NCBI RefSeq assembly: GCF_009756665.1
Contig: NZ_CP037953.1
Coordinates: forward strand, 3,348,001 to 3,412,000
DNA length: 64,000 bases
Source of the DNA: Permianibacter aggregans
GTDB taxonomy: Bacteria; Pseudomonadota; Gammaproteobacteria; Enterobacterales; Permianibacteraceae
Reading direction: 5' to 3'
The notes beneath the pieces were generated by a model. That model had not been told where the DNA came from. It did no database searches and worked only from the letters and a program-made list of their open reading frames with translations. Position numbers and translations under genes: made by a program. This document shows positions 1-7,555 of the stretch, in pieces (position 1 is the stretch's first letter; every line of letters begins with the position of its first letter).

Positions 1-885
1 ATTGAATCCGATATCGATGCTGCCGAAGTGATTCTGATGTTGGCTCCGGAAACCAACGGCCATGTCGCCGTGAAGTCCTGGGCGGCGTTGTCGCAAAACA
101 CTGGTCGTGATCACACCCATCTCGCTAACGGCAAAGACCACGAGAAGATCCGCTTCCGCGATATTCAGTCGCAGCCGCGCAAGATTATCTCGTCGCCGAC
201 CTGGTCCGGTCTGGAAGATGAACACGTCAGCTACAACGCCGGCTACACCAACGTGCACGAGCTGATTCCGTGGCGCACGCTGACCGGTCGCCAGCAGTTC
301 TATCAGGACCATTCCTGGATGCTTGGATTTGGTGAGGGTTTTGTTACCTACAAGCCACCGGTTGATATGAAAACCATCAAGCCGATGTTGAACCAGCAAC
401 CAAATGGTAACAGCGAATACGTCGCCAACTGGATCACGCCACACCAGAAGTGGGGCATTCACTCAACCTATACCGACAACCTGCTGATGCTGACCTTGTC
501 ACGCGGTGGCCCGATTGTCTGGTTGAGCGAGGTCGATGCCAAAGCGCACGGCATTGCCGATAACGACTGGATTGAAGTGTTCAACGTTAACGGTGCCATC
601 GCCGCACGCGCGGTCGTTTCGCAACGGGTGCCATCCGGCATGGTCATGATGTATCACGCCCAGGAAAAAATTGTGAACACGCCCGGTTCGGAAATCACCG
701 GCACTCGTGGCGGCATACACAACTCGGTCACGCGCACGGTCACCAAACCGACACACATGATCGGTGGCTATGCGCAATATTCCTACGGCTTTAATTACTA
801 CGGCACGGTTGGTGCCAACCGCGATGAGTTCGTCGTTATTCGCAAGATGGCGAACGTCGATTGGCTCGATGGCGAACGCGTGTAA
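1..885 (+). CDS. narG: Respiratory nitrate reductase alpha subunit NarG, C-terminal fragment
   Basis: The frame is open from base 1 to the stop at 883-885 and gives the last 294 residues of NarG; the start lies outside the window. NarG carries the bis-MGD molybdenum site and reduces nitrate to nitrite on the cytoplasmic face of the NarGHI complex. The fragment reads through SWAALSQNTGRDHTHLANG and LIPWRTLTGRQQFYQDH, which I recognise from the NarG C-terminal region. narH follows after 14 bases, and narJ and narI continue on the same strand, confirming the assignment. The N-terminal iron-sulfur and Mo-ligand motifs cannot be inspected here. Confidence 0.96.
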   Translation: MESDIDAAEVILMLAPETNGHVAVKSWAALSQNTGRDHTHLANGKDHEKIRFRDIQSQPRKIISSPTWSGLEDEHVSYNAGYTNVHELIPWRTLTGRQQFYQDHSWMLGFGEGFVTYKPPVDMKTIKPMLNQQPNGNSEYVANWITPHQKWGIHSTYTDNLLMLTLSRGGPIVWLSEVDAKAHGIADNDWIEVFNVNGAIAARAVVSQRVPSGMVMMYHAQEKIVNTPGSEITGTRGGIHNSVTRTVTKPTHMIGGYAQYSYGFNYYGTVGANRDEFVVIRKMANVDWLDGERV

Positions 886-899
886 CAGGAGACAATGCC

Positions 900-2429
900 A
901 TGAAAGTACGTGCCCAAATCGGTATGGTGCTGAATCTCGATAAATGTATCGGTTGTCACACTTGTTCCGTCACTTGTAAGAACGTTTGGACCTCGCGTGA
1001 AGGTTTGGAATACGCCTGGTTCAATAACGTCGAAACCAAACCTGGTATCGGCTATCCGAAAGACTGGGAAAACCAGAATCGCTGGAACGGTGGCTGGCAG
1101 CGCAATAAAGACGGCTCCTTGCAACCGCGCATTGGCGGCAAATTCCGTGTGCTGGCGAATTTATTCGCCAACCCGGATCTGCCACAGATAGACGATTACT
1201 ACGAACCGTTCGATTTCGATTACGAACACCTGCACAACGCGCCGGAAGGCAAGCATCAGCCCACCGCGCGTCCACGTTCGCTGATCACCGGTGCCCGGAT
1301 GCAGAAAATCGAATGGGGTCCAAACTGGGAAGAAATTCTCGGCACTGAGTTCGAAAAGCGTCGTAAAGACAAAAACTTCGATCAGATCCAGGCTGACATT
1401 TACGGCCAGTTCGAAAACACCTTCATGATGTATTTGCCGCGCCTGTGCGAACACTGCCTGAACCCGGCCTGTGTCGCCTCCTGCCCGAGCGGTGCCATTT
1501 ACAAACGGGAAGAAGACGGCATTGTGCTGATCGATCAAGACAAATGTCGCGGCTGGCGTATGTGCGTCTCTGGCTGCCCGTACAAAAAAATCTACTTCAA
1601 CTGGAAAACCGGCAAATCGGAAAAATGCATTTTCTGTTATCCGCGTATCGAAGCCGGCCAACCGACCGTTTGCTCAGAAACCTGCGTCGGTCGCATTCGC
1701 TACCTCGGCGTATTGCTGTACGACGCTGATCGGATTCAGGAAGTGGCCAGTACCGAAAGCGATCAAGACCTGTACGAAAAACAGTTGTCGATTTTCCTCG
1801 ACCCAAATGATCCAGAGGTGATCAAAGCCGCGCAAGCCGAAGGCATTCCGCACACCTGGCTGGAGGCCGCCAAACACTCGCCGGTCTACAAAATGGCGAT
1901 GGATTGGAAACTGGCGCTGCCGCTGCACCCGGAATACCGGACGTTGCCAATGGTGTGGTACATCCCACCACTGTCACCGATTCAGTCGGCGGCTGAGCGC
2001 GGTTACCTGCAACACGATGGCGTGCTGCCGGATGTCAAATCCTTGCGTATTCCGATGAAGTATCTCGCCAACTTGTTGACCGCTGGTGATGAGCGTCCGG
2101 TGGAGCTGGCGCTGCGCCGGATGATGGCCATGCGCGTCTTCCAGCGTGGCAAGCATGTCGAAGGCGAACGCAACTTGGATGTGCTGGAGCAAGTCGGTTT
2201 GAGCGAAGCGCAAGTCGAGGAGATGTATCGCTACTTGGCGATTGCCAACTACGAAGACCGCTACGTGATTCCGGCTTCGCACCGCGAATACGCGACCGAT
2301 GCGTTCAACATGAAAGGCTCCTGCGGCTTCTCGTTTGGTAATGGCTGCTCCGATGGCAACAGCGAGTTCAATTTGTTCGGCGGCCGTAAACAGGCGAAAC
2401 GCCAAGTCATTCCGATCAAGGAGCTGTAA
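900..2429 (+). CDS. narH: Respiratory nitrate reductase beta subunit NarH
   Basis: This is the electron-transfer subunit of NarGHI, 509 aa, passing electrons from NarI haem to NarG. I start at ATG 900, which follows AGGAG (889-893) and gives the usual N-terminus MKVRAQIGMVLNLDKC; an upstream in-frame start at 861 would overlap narG. Four ferredoxin-type cysteine groups are visible: C16/C19/C22/C26, a second group from about residue 183 (CEHCLNPACVASCP), CRGWRMCVSGCP, and KCIFC with CSETC. The Trp in CRGW replaces one Cys, as in known NarH, where it makes a 3Fe-4S cluster. Length and order match the family; narJ starts two bases after the stop. Confidence 0.97.
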   Translation: MKVRAQIGMVLNLDKCIGCHTCSVTCKNVWTSREGLEYAWFNNVETKPGIGYPKDWENQNRWNGGWQRNKDGSLQPRIGGKFRVLANLFANPDLPQIDDYYEPFDFDYEHLHNAPEGKHQPTARPRSLITGARMQKIEWGPNWEEILGTEFEKRRKDKNFDQIQADIYGQFENTFMMYLPRLCEHCLNPACVASCPSGAIYKREEDGIVLIDQDKCRGWRMCVSGCPYKKIYFNWKTGKSEKCIFCYPRIEAGQPTVCSETCVGRIRYLGVLLYDADRIQEVASTESDQDLYEKQLSIFLDPNDPEVIKAAQAEGIPHTWLEAAKHSPVYKMAMDWKLALPLHPEYRTLPMVWYIPPLSPIQSAAERGYLQHDGVLPDVKSLRIPMKYLANLLTAGDERPVELALRRMMAMRVFQRGKHVEGERNLDVLEQVGLSEAQVEEMYRYLAIANYEDRYVIPASHREYATDAFNMKGSCGFSFGNGCSDGNSEFNLFGGRKQAKRQVIPIKEL

Positions 2430-2431
2430 TC

Positions 2432-3193
2432 ATGAATGCACTGAAGCTGATTTCTGCTGTGCTCGATTACCCGCAACCGGAACTGCTGGCGGCACGAGAA
2501 GAATTGTTGGCGGTCGTCGAGCAGGACACGCTGCTCGACGGCAACAACAAGGAAAAACTCTACGCCTGGGTGCAACAGTTCTGCGCCGAGCCGATTGTGG
2601 ACTTGCAAGAACAATACATTGACCTGTTCGACCGTGGCCGCGCTCATTCGCTGCTGCTGTTCGAACATGTGCACGGCGAATCGCGCGACCGTGGCCAAGC
2701 CATGGTTAACCTGATGGCTTTGTATCAACGCAATGGGTTCGATATCGGCGTGCGCGAACTGCCGGATTTTCTGCCGCTGTTCTTGGAGTATTTAAGCCTG
2801 CGTCCGAAAGACGAAGTGCAGGATGCACTCGACAATGTCGCGCACATTCTGGCCGTGTTGGCTGAGCGTTTATACCAGCGGCAAAGTCGTTACGGCGTGT
2901 TGTTTGAACTATTGCTGTCGCTGACCAGCGAAGCGGTGGATCGTGACGCGATTAAGCAGCAAGTCAGTAGCGAACAACCGGACGATACCCCAGAAGCGCT
3001 CGATAAAGTCTGGGAAGAAGAAGCGGTGACTTTTGGCGGCAATGCCGTTTCTGGAGGCTGCCCCTCTGGCTTAAAAACCAGTGGCGTGAAGCCGGCCGGG
3101 CGCACCGTCGGCAACATCAGCGTCGAAGCCGTTTATCACCAGCTTAATGAATCAACCGAATTGCCCGCAGCGGCAAACGATGTGCGGAGGTAA
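2432..3193 (+). CDS. narJ: Nitrate reductase maturation chaperone NarJ
   Basis: 253 aa. NarJ is the dedicated cytoplasmic chaperone that holds apo-NarG during molybdenum cofactor insertion and membrane docking, and is not part of the final enzyme. The family signature region is present: an all-helical protein with LFDRGRAHSLLLFEHVHGESRDRGQAMVNL near residues 65-95 and LPDFLPLFLEYLS after it. The C-terminal part, after about residue 190, is less conserved and includes a GGCPSGLK stretch. The gene sits between narH and narI with tight spacing, so it is co-transcribed and probably translationally coupled. Confidence 0.95.
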   Translation: MNALKLISAVLDYPQPELLAAREELLAVVEQDTLLDGNNKEKLYAWVQQFCAEPIVDLQEQYIDLFDRGRAHSLLLFEHVHGESRDRGQAMVNLMALYQRNGFDIGVRELPDFLPLFLEYLSLRPKDEVQDALDNVAHILAVLAERLYQRQSRYGVLFELLLSLTSEAVDRDAIKQQVSSEQPDDTPEALDKVWEEEAVTFGGNAVSGGCPSGLKTSGVKPAGRTVGNISVEAVYHQLNESTELPAAANDVRR

Positions 3194-3198
3194 AGCGT

Positions 3199-3879
3199 AT
3201 GTCATTCCTAAATGAGTTTTTATTTGGCGTGTTTCCGTACATCGCTGGCACCGTGTTTCTTATCGGCAGCCTTGCTCGATATGACCGCGACCAGTTCACC
3301 TGGAAAACCAGCTCCAGCCAAATGCTGCGCAGCAAAGGTTTTGGCATCGCCAATCGCTTGTTCCATATCGGCGTAATCTTTTTATTCTTTGGTCACTTGG
3401 TCGGTTTGCTGATGCCGCATAGCTGGTATCCGTACTTGGGTTTAACACCGGCTAGCAAACAATTAATGGCGATGGTCGCCGGCGGCATCTTCGGCACGCT
3501 GGCGTTAATCGGATCAACAATGCTGCTCTGGCGCCGGTTGACCGACGAACGAGTACGCGCCACCAGCAGTCGCGCCGACACCTTCATCTTGTTGGTGCTC
3601 TATGCGCAATTGTTGCTCGGTATGCTGACCATCTATTTCTCGGCGGGTCACATGGACGGCTCGCTGATGATCTCGTTATCAAACTGGGCACAAGCCTTGG
3701 TGACATTCCAGGCCGACCCATCCAAATATCTCGTCGATGTGCCTTTGCTGTACAAAGCACACCTGTTCCTCGGCTGTCTGATCTTTTTGATCTTCCCATT
3801 CACCCGAATGGTCCACGTCTGGAGCGTCCCGTTCCATTACGTTGGCCGTCGTTATCAGTTGGTGCGTAGCAGAGGCTAA
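3199..3879 (+). CDS. narI: Respiratory nitrate reductase gamma subunit NarI
   Basis: 226 aa membrane cytochrome b that oxidises quinol and anchors NarGH. Five hydrophobic segments can be read, beginning with FLFGVFPYIAGTVFLIGSLA at the N-terminus. Histidines expected to bind two haems b are present in RLFHIGVIFLFFGHLVG (second segment) and in YKAHLFLGCLIFLIFPFTRMVHVW (last segment). The start ATG follows a GGAGG at 3186-3190. It closes the narGHJI set. Confidence 0.96.
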   Translation: MSFLNEFLFGVFPYIAGTVFLIGSLARYDRDQFTWKTSSSQMLRSKGFGIANRLFHIGVIFLFFGHLVGLLMPHSWYPYLGLTPASKQLMAMVAGGIFGTLALIGSTMLLWRRLTDERVRATSSRADTFILLVLYAQLLLGMLTIYFSAGHMDGSLMISLSNWAQALVTFQADPSKYLVDVPLLYKAHLFLGCLIFLIFPFTRMVHVWSVPFHYVGRRYQLVRSRG

Positions 3880-3923
3880 ATGTCTCATGAGTTTTCGCTC
3901 CGTACCCTGAACCCTCTGCGGCC

Positions 3924-3968
3924 AGTTCCCCTCCCCTCTCGTGGGGGAGGGGGTAGGGGAGAGGGGGC
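3924..3968. repeat. C/G-rich palindromic REP-like repeat
   Basis: An imperfect inverted repeat of C-rich then G-rich bases (CCCCTCCCCTCTC with GGGGGAGGGGGTAGGGG) lies between narI and the PpiC gene. Similar blocks occur near 17438-17480 and 6297-6402, so this appears to be a dispersed intergenic repeat of the genome. It lies in frame with the downstream gene but is not part of the conserved protein. Confidence 0.6.
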
Positions 3969-4017
3969 TATCGAACACGATACAGCCCATCCCAAAACCC
4001 AATTCACCGAGGCAACC

Positions 4018-4764
4018 ATGATCCAAATCAACGGCACCGAAATCACCCAGGACGCCATCGCCCGGGAAATGCAATACCACCCGGCCGAAACCAAAGAGCA
4101 GGCCTTCCACGACGCCGCCACCGCGCTCACCATTCGCGAAGTGCTGCGCCAACAATGCGTCAAAGAAGGGCTCTGCGAACAGATGCCAGAAGACCCAGTG
4201 CAAGAAGAAGCGCTGATCGAACAACTGCTCGACAGCAACATTAAACTGCCCACCATCGACGAGCAAAGCTGCCAGCGCTACTACCAACAAAATCAGGATA
4301 AATTCTGCAACTCACCTTTGGTCGAAGCACGCCACATCCTGCTCGCCGCCGCTCCCGAAGATGAAGCCGCCATACAAGCCGCGACCGAACGCGCTGAGCA
4401 ATTGATCAGCGAGCTAAAAAAACACCCACAACAATTCGAATCACTCGCACAACAACATTCCGCCTGCACCTCGAAACAACAAGGCGGCCACCTCGGCCAA
4501 CTAAGTAAAGGCAGCACCGTCGCCGAATTCGAAACGGTGTTGTTTCAAGCCGAAGCCGGTTTAATCGAAAAACCGATAGTGAGCCGCTACGGCGTACACA
4601 TCGTCGAAGTCCTGCACAGCGAACCGGCAAAGCAATTGCCGTATGAAATCGTCAAAGAAAAAATCAGCGCCTACCTGCAACAAAATGCCCGCCAACAGGC
4701 AATCTCGCATTACCTGCACTGGCTGCTGGCACAACAGGAAATCAAAGGATTTGAATGGCAATAG
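4018..4764 (+). CDS. PpiC/NifM-type peptidyl-prolyl cis-trans isomerase of the nar operon
   Basis: 248 aa, with a parvulin rotamase domain at about residues 102-200 (VEARHILLAA, then GGHLGQLSKGSTVAEFE and VSRYGVHIVEVL). The N-terminal 100 residues resemble the helical region of NifM-like proteins. I chose ATG 4018 because translation from 3880 would read through the C/G repeat and because MIQINGTEI is a plausible N-terminus. No signal peptide is visible, so it should be cytoplasmic. A PpiC protein directly after narI is a known arrangement in pseudomonads, where it is assumed to help fold Nar subunits; its exact role is inference. Confidence 0.88.
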   Translation: MIQINGTEITQDAIAREMQYHPAETKEQAFHDAATALTIREVLRQQCVKEGLCEQMPEDPVQEEALIEQLLDSNIKLPTIDEQSCQRYYQQNQDKFCNSPLVEARHILLAAAPEDEAAIQAATERAEQLISELKKHPQQFESLAQQHSACTSKQQGGHLGQLSKGSTVAEFETVLFQAEAGLIEKPIVSRYGVHIVEVLHSEPAKQLPYEIVKEKISAYLQQNARQQAISHYLHWLLAQQEIKGFEWQ

Positions 4765-4786
4765 GTTTTTTGTAGGGTAATGGTAT

Positions 4787-4862
4787 GGACTCCTCCTCTC
4801 TACGGCATCAAAGTGCCAGACTGAAGTTTGCGAAAACAATCGGTCAACAAGAAGAGGAGTCC
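4787..4862 (+). promoter_or_regulatory. Hairpin that can mask the transposase ribosome binding site
   Basis: GGACTCCTC (4787-4795), part of the left inverted repeat, is complementary to GAGGAGTCC (4854-4862), which contains the transposase Shine-Dalgarno AGGAG. A transcript entering from outside the element would contain both arms and could hide the ribosome site. A transcript starting between them would not. The pairing is seen; the regulatory role is inferred from similar arrangements in other insertion sequences. Confidence 0.5.
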
Positions 4863-4865
4863 GAG

Positions 4866-5885
4866 ATGAAGATTAACCGCATGGGCATTGATTTGGCAAA
4901 GAGCGTTTTTCAGTTGCATGGTGTCGATGAGAATGAACAGGTCGTGGTGCGTCGCCAGCTGAAAAGAAGCCAGATGCAAGGCTATTTTCATCGTCAGCAA
5001 CCTATGCTGATTGGCATGGAGGCTTGTGGTTCAGCGCATTACTGGGCACGCACGCTGACAGCGATGGGCCATACGGTGAAGCTCATTGCGCCCCAGCACG
5101 TAAAGCCGTATGTCAAATCCAATAAGAATGACCGCAATGATGCCGAAGCGATTTGTGAAGCCGTATCAAGACCGACGATGCGATTTGTTGCGGTAAAGAC
5201 AATCGAACAACAGGATATGCAGTCGATTCATCGCGTTCGCGAGCGACTGGTAAAAGCCCGCAATGCCCTGACCAATGAAGTGCGAGGTTTGTTGGCAGAG
5301 TATGGCATCGTCATCTCGGCACTTGGCGTAAGTGCGGTCAGCAAGGCATTGCCGACAATTGTCAGCGATGCAGAGAACGGTCTGAGCAGAAAGATGCGGG
5401 AGTTGTTGCATGGCATGTACGAAGAACTTGATGCGCTGAAAAAGCGAATAAAACAGTTTGACCAACAAATCCAACAGCACAGTCAGGAAGATGAGCGCGT
5501 GCATCGATTGATGCAAATCGATGGTGTAGGCCCCATCACCGCGTCAGCCATCGTGACCGCTGTTGGCGACGCCAAGCAGTTTCGCAGTGGCCGGGAGATG
5601 GCCGCCTGGTTAGGTATTGTGCCGAAGCAACACTCAAGCGGTGGGAGGGAAAGACTCGGCGGTATCAGCAAGCGCGGCGACAAGCGATTGCGAACTTTGG
5701 TGATACACGGCGCGCGATCTGTCATCAAGATGAGCGAGAAGAAGGATGACAGACGCAGTCAGTGGGTAAACGCCTTGGCCAAAAGGCGGAACAAGAACAT
5801 CGCAACGGTGGCGCTTGGCAACAAGAATGTTCGCATCATGTACGCGATGCTGACACGCAATGTTGAATACCAACGAGCCGCTTAA
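4866..5885 (+). CDS. IS110-family (IS1111 group) DEDD transposase
   Basis: 339 aa. The N-terminal RuvC-like DEDD domain shows MGIDLAKSVFQLHG (first Asp), GMEACGSAHYWAR (Glu) and KNDRNDAEAICEA (paired Asp). The C-terminal Transposase_20 domain shows IDGVGPITASAIVTAVGDA followed by the Ser-containing AAWLGIVPKQHSSGG region that carries the catalytic serine in this family. I start at ATG 4866, which has AGGAG five to nine bases upstream; an upstream ATG at 4785 lies in the inverted repeat. The gene appears intact. IS110-family enzymes recombine DNA guided by an RNA from the element's own non-coding end. Confidence 0.95.
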   Translation: MKINRMGIDLAKSVFQLHGVDENEQVVVRRQLKRSQMQGYFHRQQPMLIGMEACGSAHYWARTLTAMGHTVKLIAPQHVKPYVKSNKNDRNDAEAICEAVSRPTMRFVAVKTIEQQDMQSIHRVRERLVKARNALTNEVRGLLAEYGIVISALGVSAVSKALPTIVSDAENGLSRKMRELLHGMYEELDALKKRIKQFDQQIQQHSQEDERVHRLMQIDGVGPITASAIVTAVGDAKQFRSGREMAAWLGIVPKQHSSGGRERLGGISKRGDKRLRTLVIHGARSVIKMSEKKDDRRSQWVNALAKRRNKNIATVALGNKNVRIMYAMLTRNVEYQRAA

Positions 5886-6161
5886 CGACTAACCCGTGCA
5901 TGCAAGAAGCTAGTAAGTAGTAAGCAAACAAGTAACACCAAGGAAAGATTGCGAAGCAAACGTCGTTGATGAAATCAGGTAAGACCGTCGCTCCGTGAAC
6001 CCCGCTTGACCCATAGGCTCACTGCGAGGCAAAGCCGCTAGGGTGATAGGAACGGAGCGAGCGAACCACCATCATGGTCAGAGCAATTTAAAGCTCATCA
6101 AAAGACCGAATATATGGTTGCAGTCATATCACTGATTTATCGAGGCGGTTGTTTGCAAAAT
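5886..6161 (+). ncRNA. Candidate bridge/seek RNA of the IS1111 element
   Basis: This is the non-coding 3' part of the element. A stem CGCTCCGT (5989-5996) with ACGGAGCG (6052-6059) encloses an internal loop. One side of the loop has TGACCCATA (6007-6015), the reverse complement of the right junction TATGGGTCA (6176-6184). The other side has TAGGGTGAT (6039-6047), which matches the left flank TAGGGTAAT (4773-4781) at 8 of 9 bases. Further on, ATATATGG (6110-6117) equals the right end of the element (6173-6180), as a donor guide would. This is the arrangement described for IS110-family bridge RNAs. RNA ends and promoter are not determined. Confidence 0.72.
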
Positions 6162-6180
6162 GGGAGGAGTCCATATATGG

Positions 6181-6491
6181 GTCATGACCCACCATTTCTT
6201 TAACGAACCAAACGGTGCGTGATGACGCACCCTACGGAAAATATTCTTGTCGTTGCTCCATATTACGCAGAAAAACCAGATATACGCTGACCCAGTTCTC
6301 CCCCCCGTGGGGGACAAATTGGCGGGAATCGCAATTTGCACGGCGAAGCCGCCCATAGGGAGAGCGCCATGGATGGCGCGAATGAATGCTAGGGAGAGGG
6401 GCCCCGGAAGATCGACGTTACTTTTAGGCTGAATAAACTCCACGGAATGTCATGTCCCAGAACTCGCTACACGTGTTCGGTGTTTTGTTTC
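6181..6491. other. Intergenic region with palindromic repeats, no gene seen
   Basis: Just right of the IS is the second half of the interrupted palindrome, and then a short inverted repeat GGTGCG/CGCACC (6214-6219, 6227-6232) followed by CCTACGG. From 6297 to 6402 there is a C-rich to G-rich repeat block with a GGCGCCAT-type inner hairpin, similar to those at 3924 and 17438. I find no coding sequence with a credible start and ribosome site here. Confidence 0.5.
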
Positions 6492-6761
6492 TTAGGCGCT
6501 GTTCGTTGGCCATTTCATATTTATATACGCAATTGCTCGATCCGATAGAGCTAACGGTTGAGGGCCGCCACCAGAAATAAAGTCGCAGGTGCGTCCAACT
6601 GGCTCATACTCCGACACGCCATTTACAAACTCAATTCCATTTTCGTCCCCGCGATAGTCATGCCAGAAGTAAGCGATCAGTTGCCCATCTTGATAAATGC
6701 CATAACGGTAGTCCCCAAACGATTCCCGAGTTTTTTCAATGTGCTTTATTGTGAGTGCCAT
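6492..6761 (-). CDS. Small hypothetical protein, 89 aa
   Basis: Not recognised with certainty. The product is a soluble small protein with no signal peptide or membrane segment. Aromatic-rich strands YRYGIYQDGQLIAYFWHDYRG are followed by GIEFVNG and a GGGPQPLALSDRAIAYI end, suggesting a compact beta-rich fold. It heads a run of short minus-strand genes of unlike composition to the flanking operons, consistent with acquired accessory DNA. No function can be given. Confidence 0.6.
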   Translation of the reverse strand: MALTIKHIEKTRESFGDYRYGIYQDGQLIAYFWHDYRGDENGIEFVNGVSEYEPVGRTCDFISGGGPQPLALSDRAIAYINMKWPTNSA

Positions 6762-6808
6762 ATCTTAAGGTCTCAAGCTTGGCGCTTTGAACTCTGGTGG
6801 AGCGCATG

Positions 6809-7156
6809 TTAACCGCCTGGGTTCGGAGGGTTTGCACTCTTCCAACGTCTGACAGCCTGAAGGATGGATTCCGAATATTCCCTTGTCACGCATCTATTTT
6901 TGTACGGCGAAAGACTTTCTCTCATTATTGGTGCGGAAAAATTTACTTTTTCAGCTAGCTCATTCAGATACAGATGGCCTCTAGATTGGTATTGACGAAC
7001 TTCTTCGTCATCTAAGAACATGGCGAATTCATAGCCAATGAAGCTGCTTGTGCAGTTTATGTCAAAAAGAAGTTTTCCATCGGCCTCTAATAGAAACCAA
7101 AATTGAGGTTCATGATCTACAACGGTCATTGGCTTATCGTCTGGCACTTGGTTCAT
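6809..7156 (-). CDS. Hypothetical protein, 115 aa
   Basis: Not recognised. The start MNQVPDDKP is plausible. The protein is soluble, has FWFLLEADGKLLFDINC and FIGYEFAMFLDDEEVRQY, and ends in a low-complexity NPPNPGG. It is separated by less than 70 bp from its neighbours on both sides, all on the same strand. Possibly an immunity- or cassette-type accessory gene; that is a guess from context and size only. Confidence 0.55.
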   Translation of the reverse strand: MNQVPDDKPMTVVDHEPQFWFLLEADGKLLFDINCTSSFIGYEFAMFLDDEEVRQYQSRGHLYLNELAEKVNFSAPIMRESLSPYKNRCVTREYSESILQAVRRWKSANPPNPGG

Positions 7157-7220
7157 TTTTCATGGCTTGTCATTGTGCTTGCAAGGTAAGGTGCGTCGGA
7201 AGTCGTTATACTGGTCCCGA

Positions 7221-7457
7221 CTAGATATTCTCATCTACTTTCGCTCTAGCCGCATAATGTATTTCAAGAAATTTAGCCTCCCCGAAAACATCCTTTATAT
7301 GTTGCTGCAGTTTATTGCTTCGGAGAAAGCGAGAGATGTGCACATCGTTGCCCCCAAATGACTCCGGAGTTCCACTGTCCTTCGTGAGGCGGACCAGATT
7401 GCCTTGTAGGGTAACGGTGTAATTCTCTCCACCATTAACAGAACGCCAAAATTTCAT
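7221..7457 (-). CDS. Small hypothetical protein, 78 aa
   Basis: Not recognised. The N-terminus MKFWRSVNGGENYTVTLQGNLVRL is beta-rich, and the C-terminal half is probably helical. No membrane segment or metal motif is seen. It lies in the same-strand run of small genes between the two insertion sequences. The reading frame is short enough that it could be a chance open frame, hence modest confidence. Confidence 0.45.
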   Translation of the reverse strand: MKFWRSVNGGENYTVTLQGNLVRLTKDSGTPESFGGNDVHISRFLRSNKLQQHIKDVFGEAKFLEIHYAARAKVDENI

Positions 7458-7500
7458 TGGTGTACCTAATGCTTTAGATTAACGGCACTGAAACCTTGTA

Positions 7501-7529
7501 GGTCCGAACCCGCAAAGCGGTGTCGGACC
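7501..7529. repeat. Hairpin repeat, copy 1 (GGTCCGA...TCGGACC)
   Basis: GGTCCGA (7501-7507) and TCGGACC (7523-7529) form a stem with an inner CCGC/GCGG stem. A closely similar hairpin is at 11765-11791, both preceded by TTG(G)TAG. The run of A on the + strand places T before the stem on the minus strand, so it is not an intrinsic terminator for the minus-strand genes. Probably a REP-type repeat. Confidence 0.5.
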
Positions 7530-7555
7530 CAAAAAAACTAGTACAAAGTATATTG

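Larger units (their letters stand above)
4784..6180 (+). mobile_element. IS110 family, IS1111-group insertion sequence
   Basis: A 1.4-kb element. A perfect 12-bp subterminal inverted repeat is present: ATGGACTCCTCC at 4785-4796 and GGAGGAGTCCAT at 6163-6174. Subterminal inverted repeats separate the IS1111 group from IS110 proper. A 4-bp ATGG flanks it (4780-4783 and 6177-6180), consistent with a short shared recombination core; there is no longer target duplication. The single gene encodes a DEDD transposase, and about 275 bp of non-coding DNA follows it, the usual place of the IS1111 guide RNA. The boundaries are certain to within the 4-bp core. Confidence 0.92.

Noticed and set aside
7501-7537. 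Intrinsic terminator for minus-strand genes
   Set aside because: The A run is on the + strand after the stem, so on the minus strand the T run comes before the stem, the wrong side.
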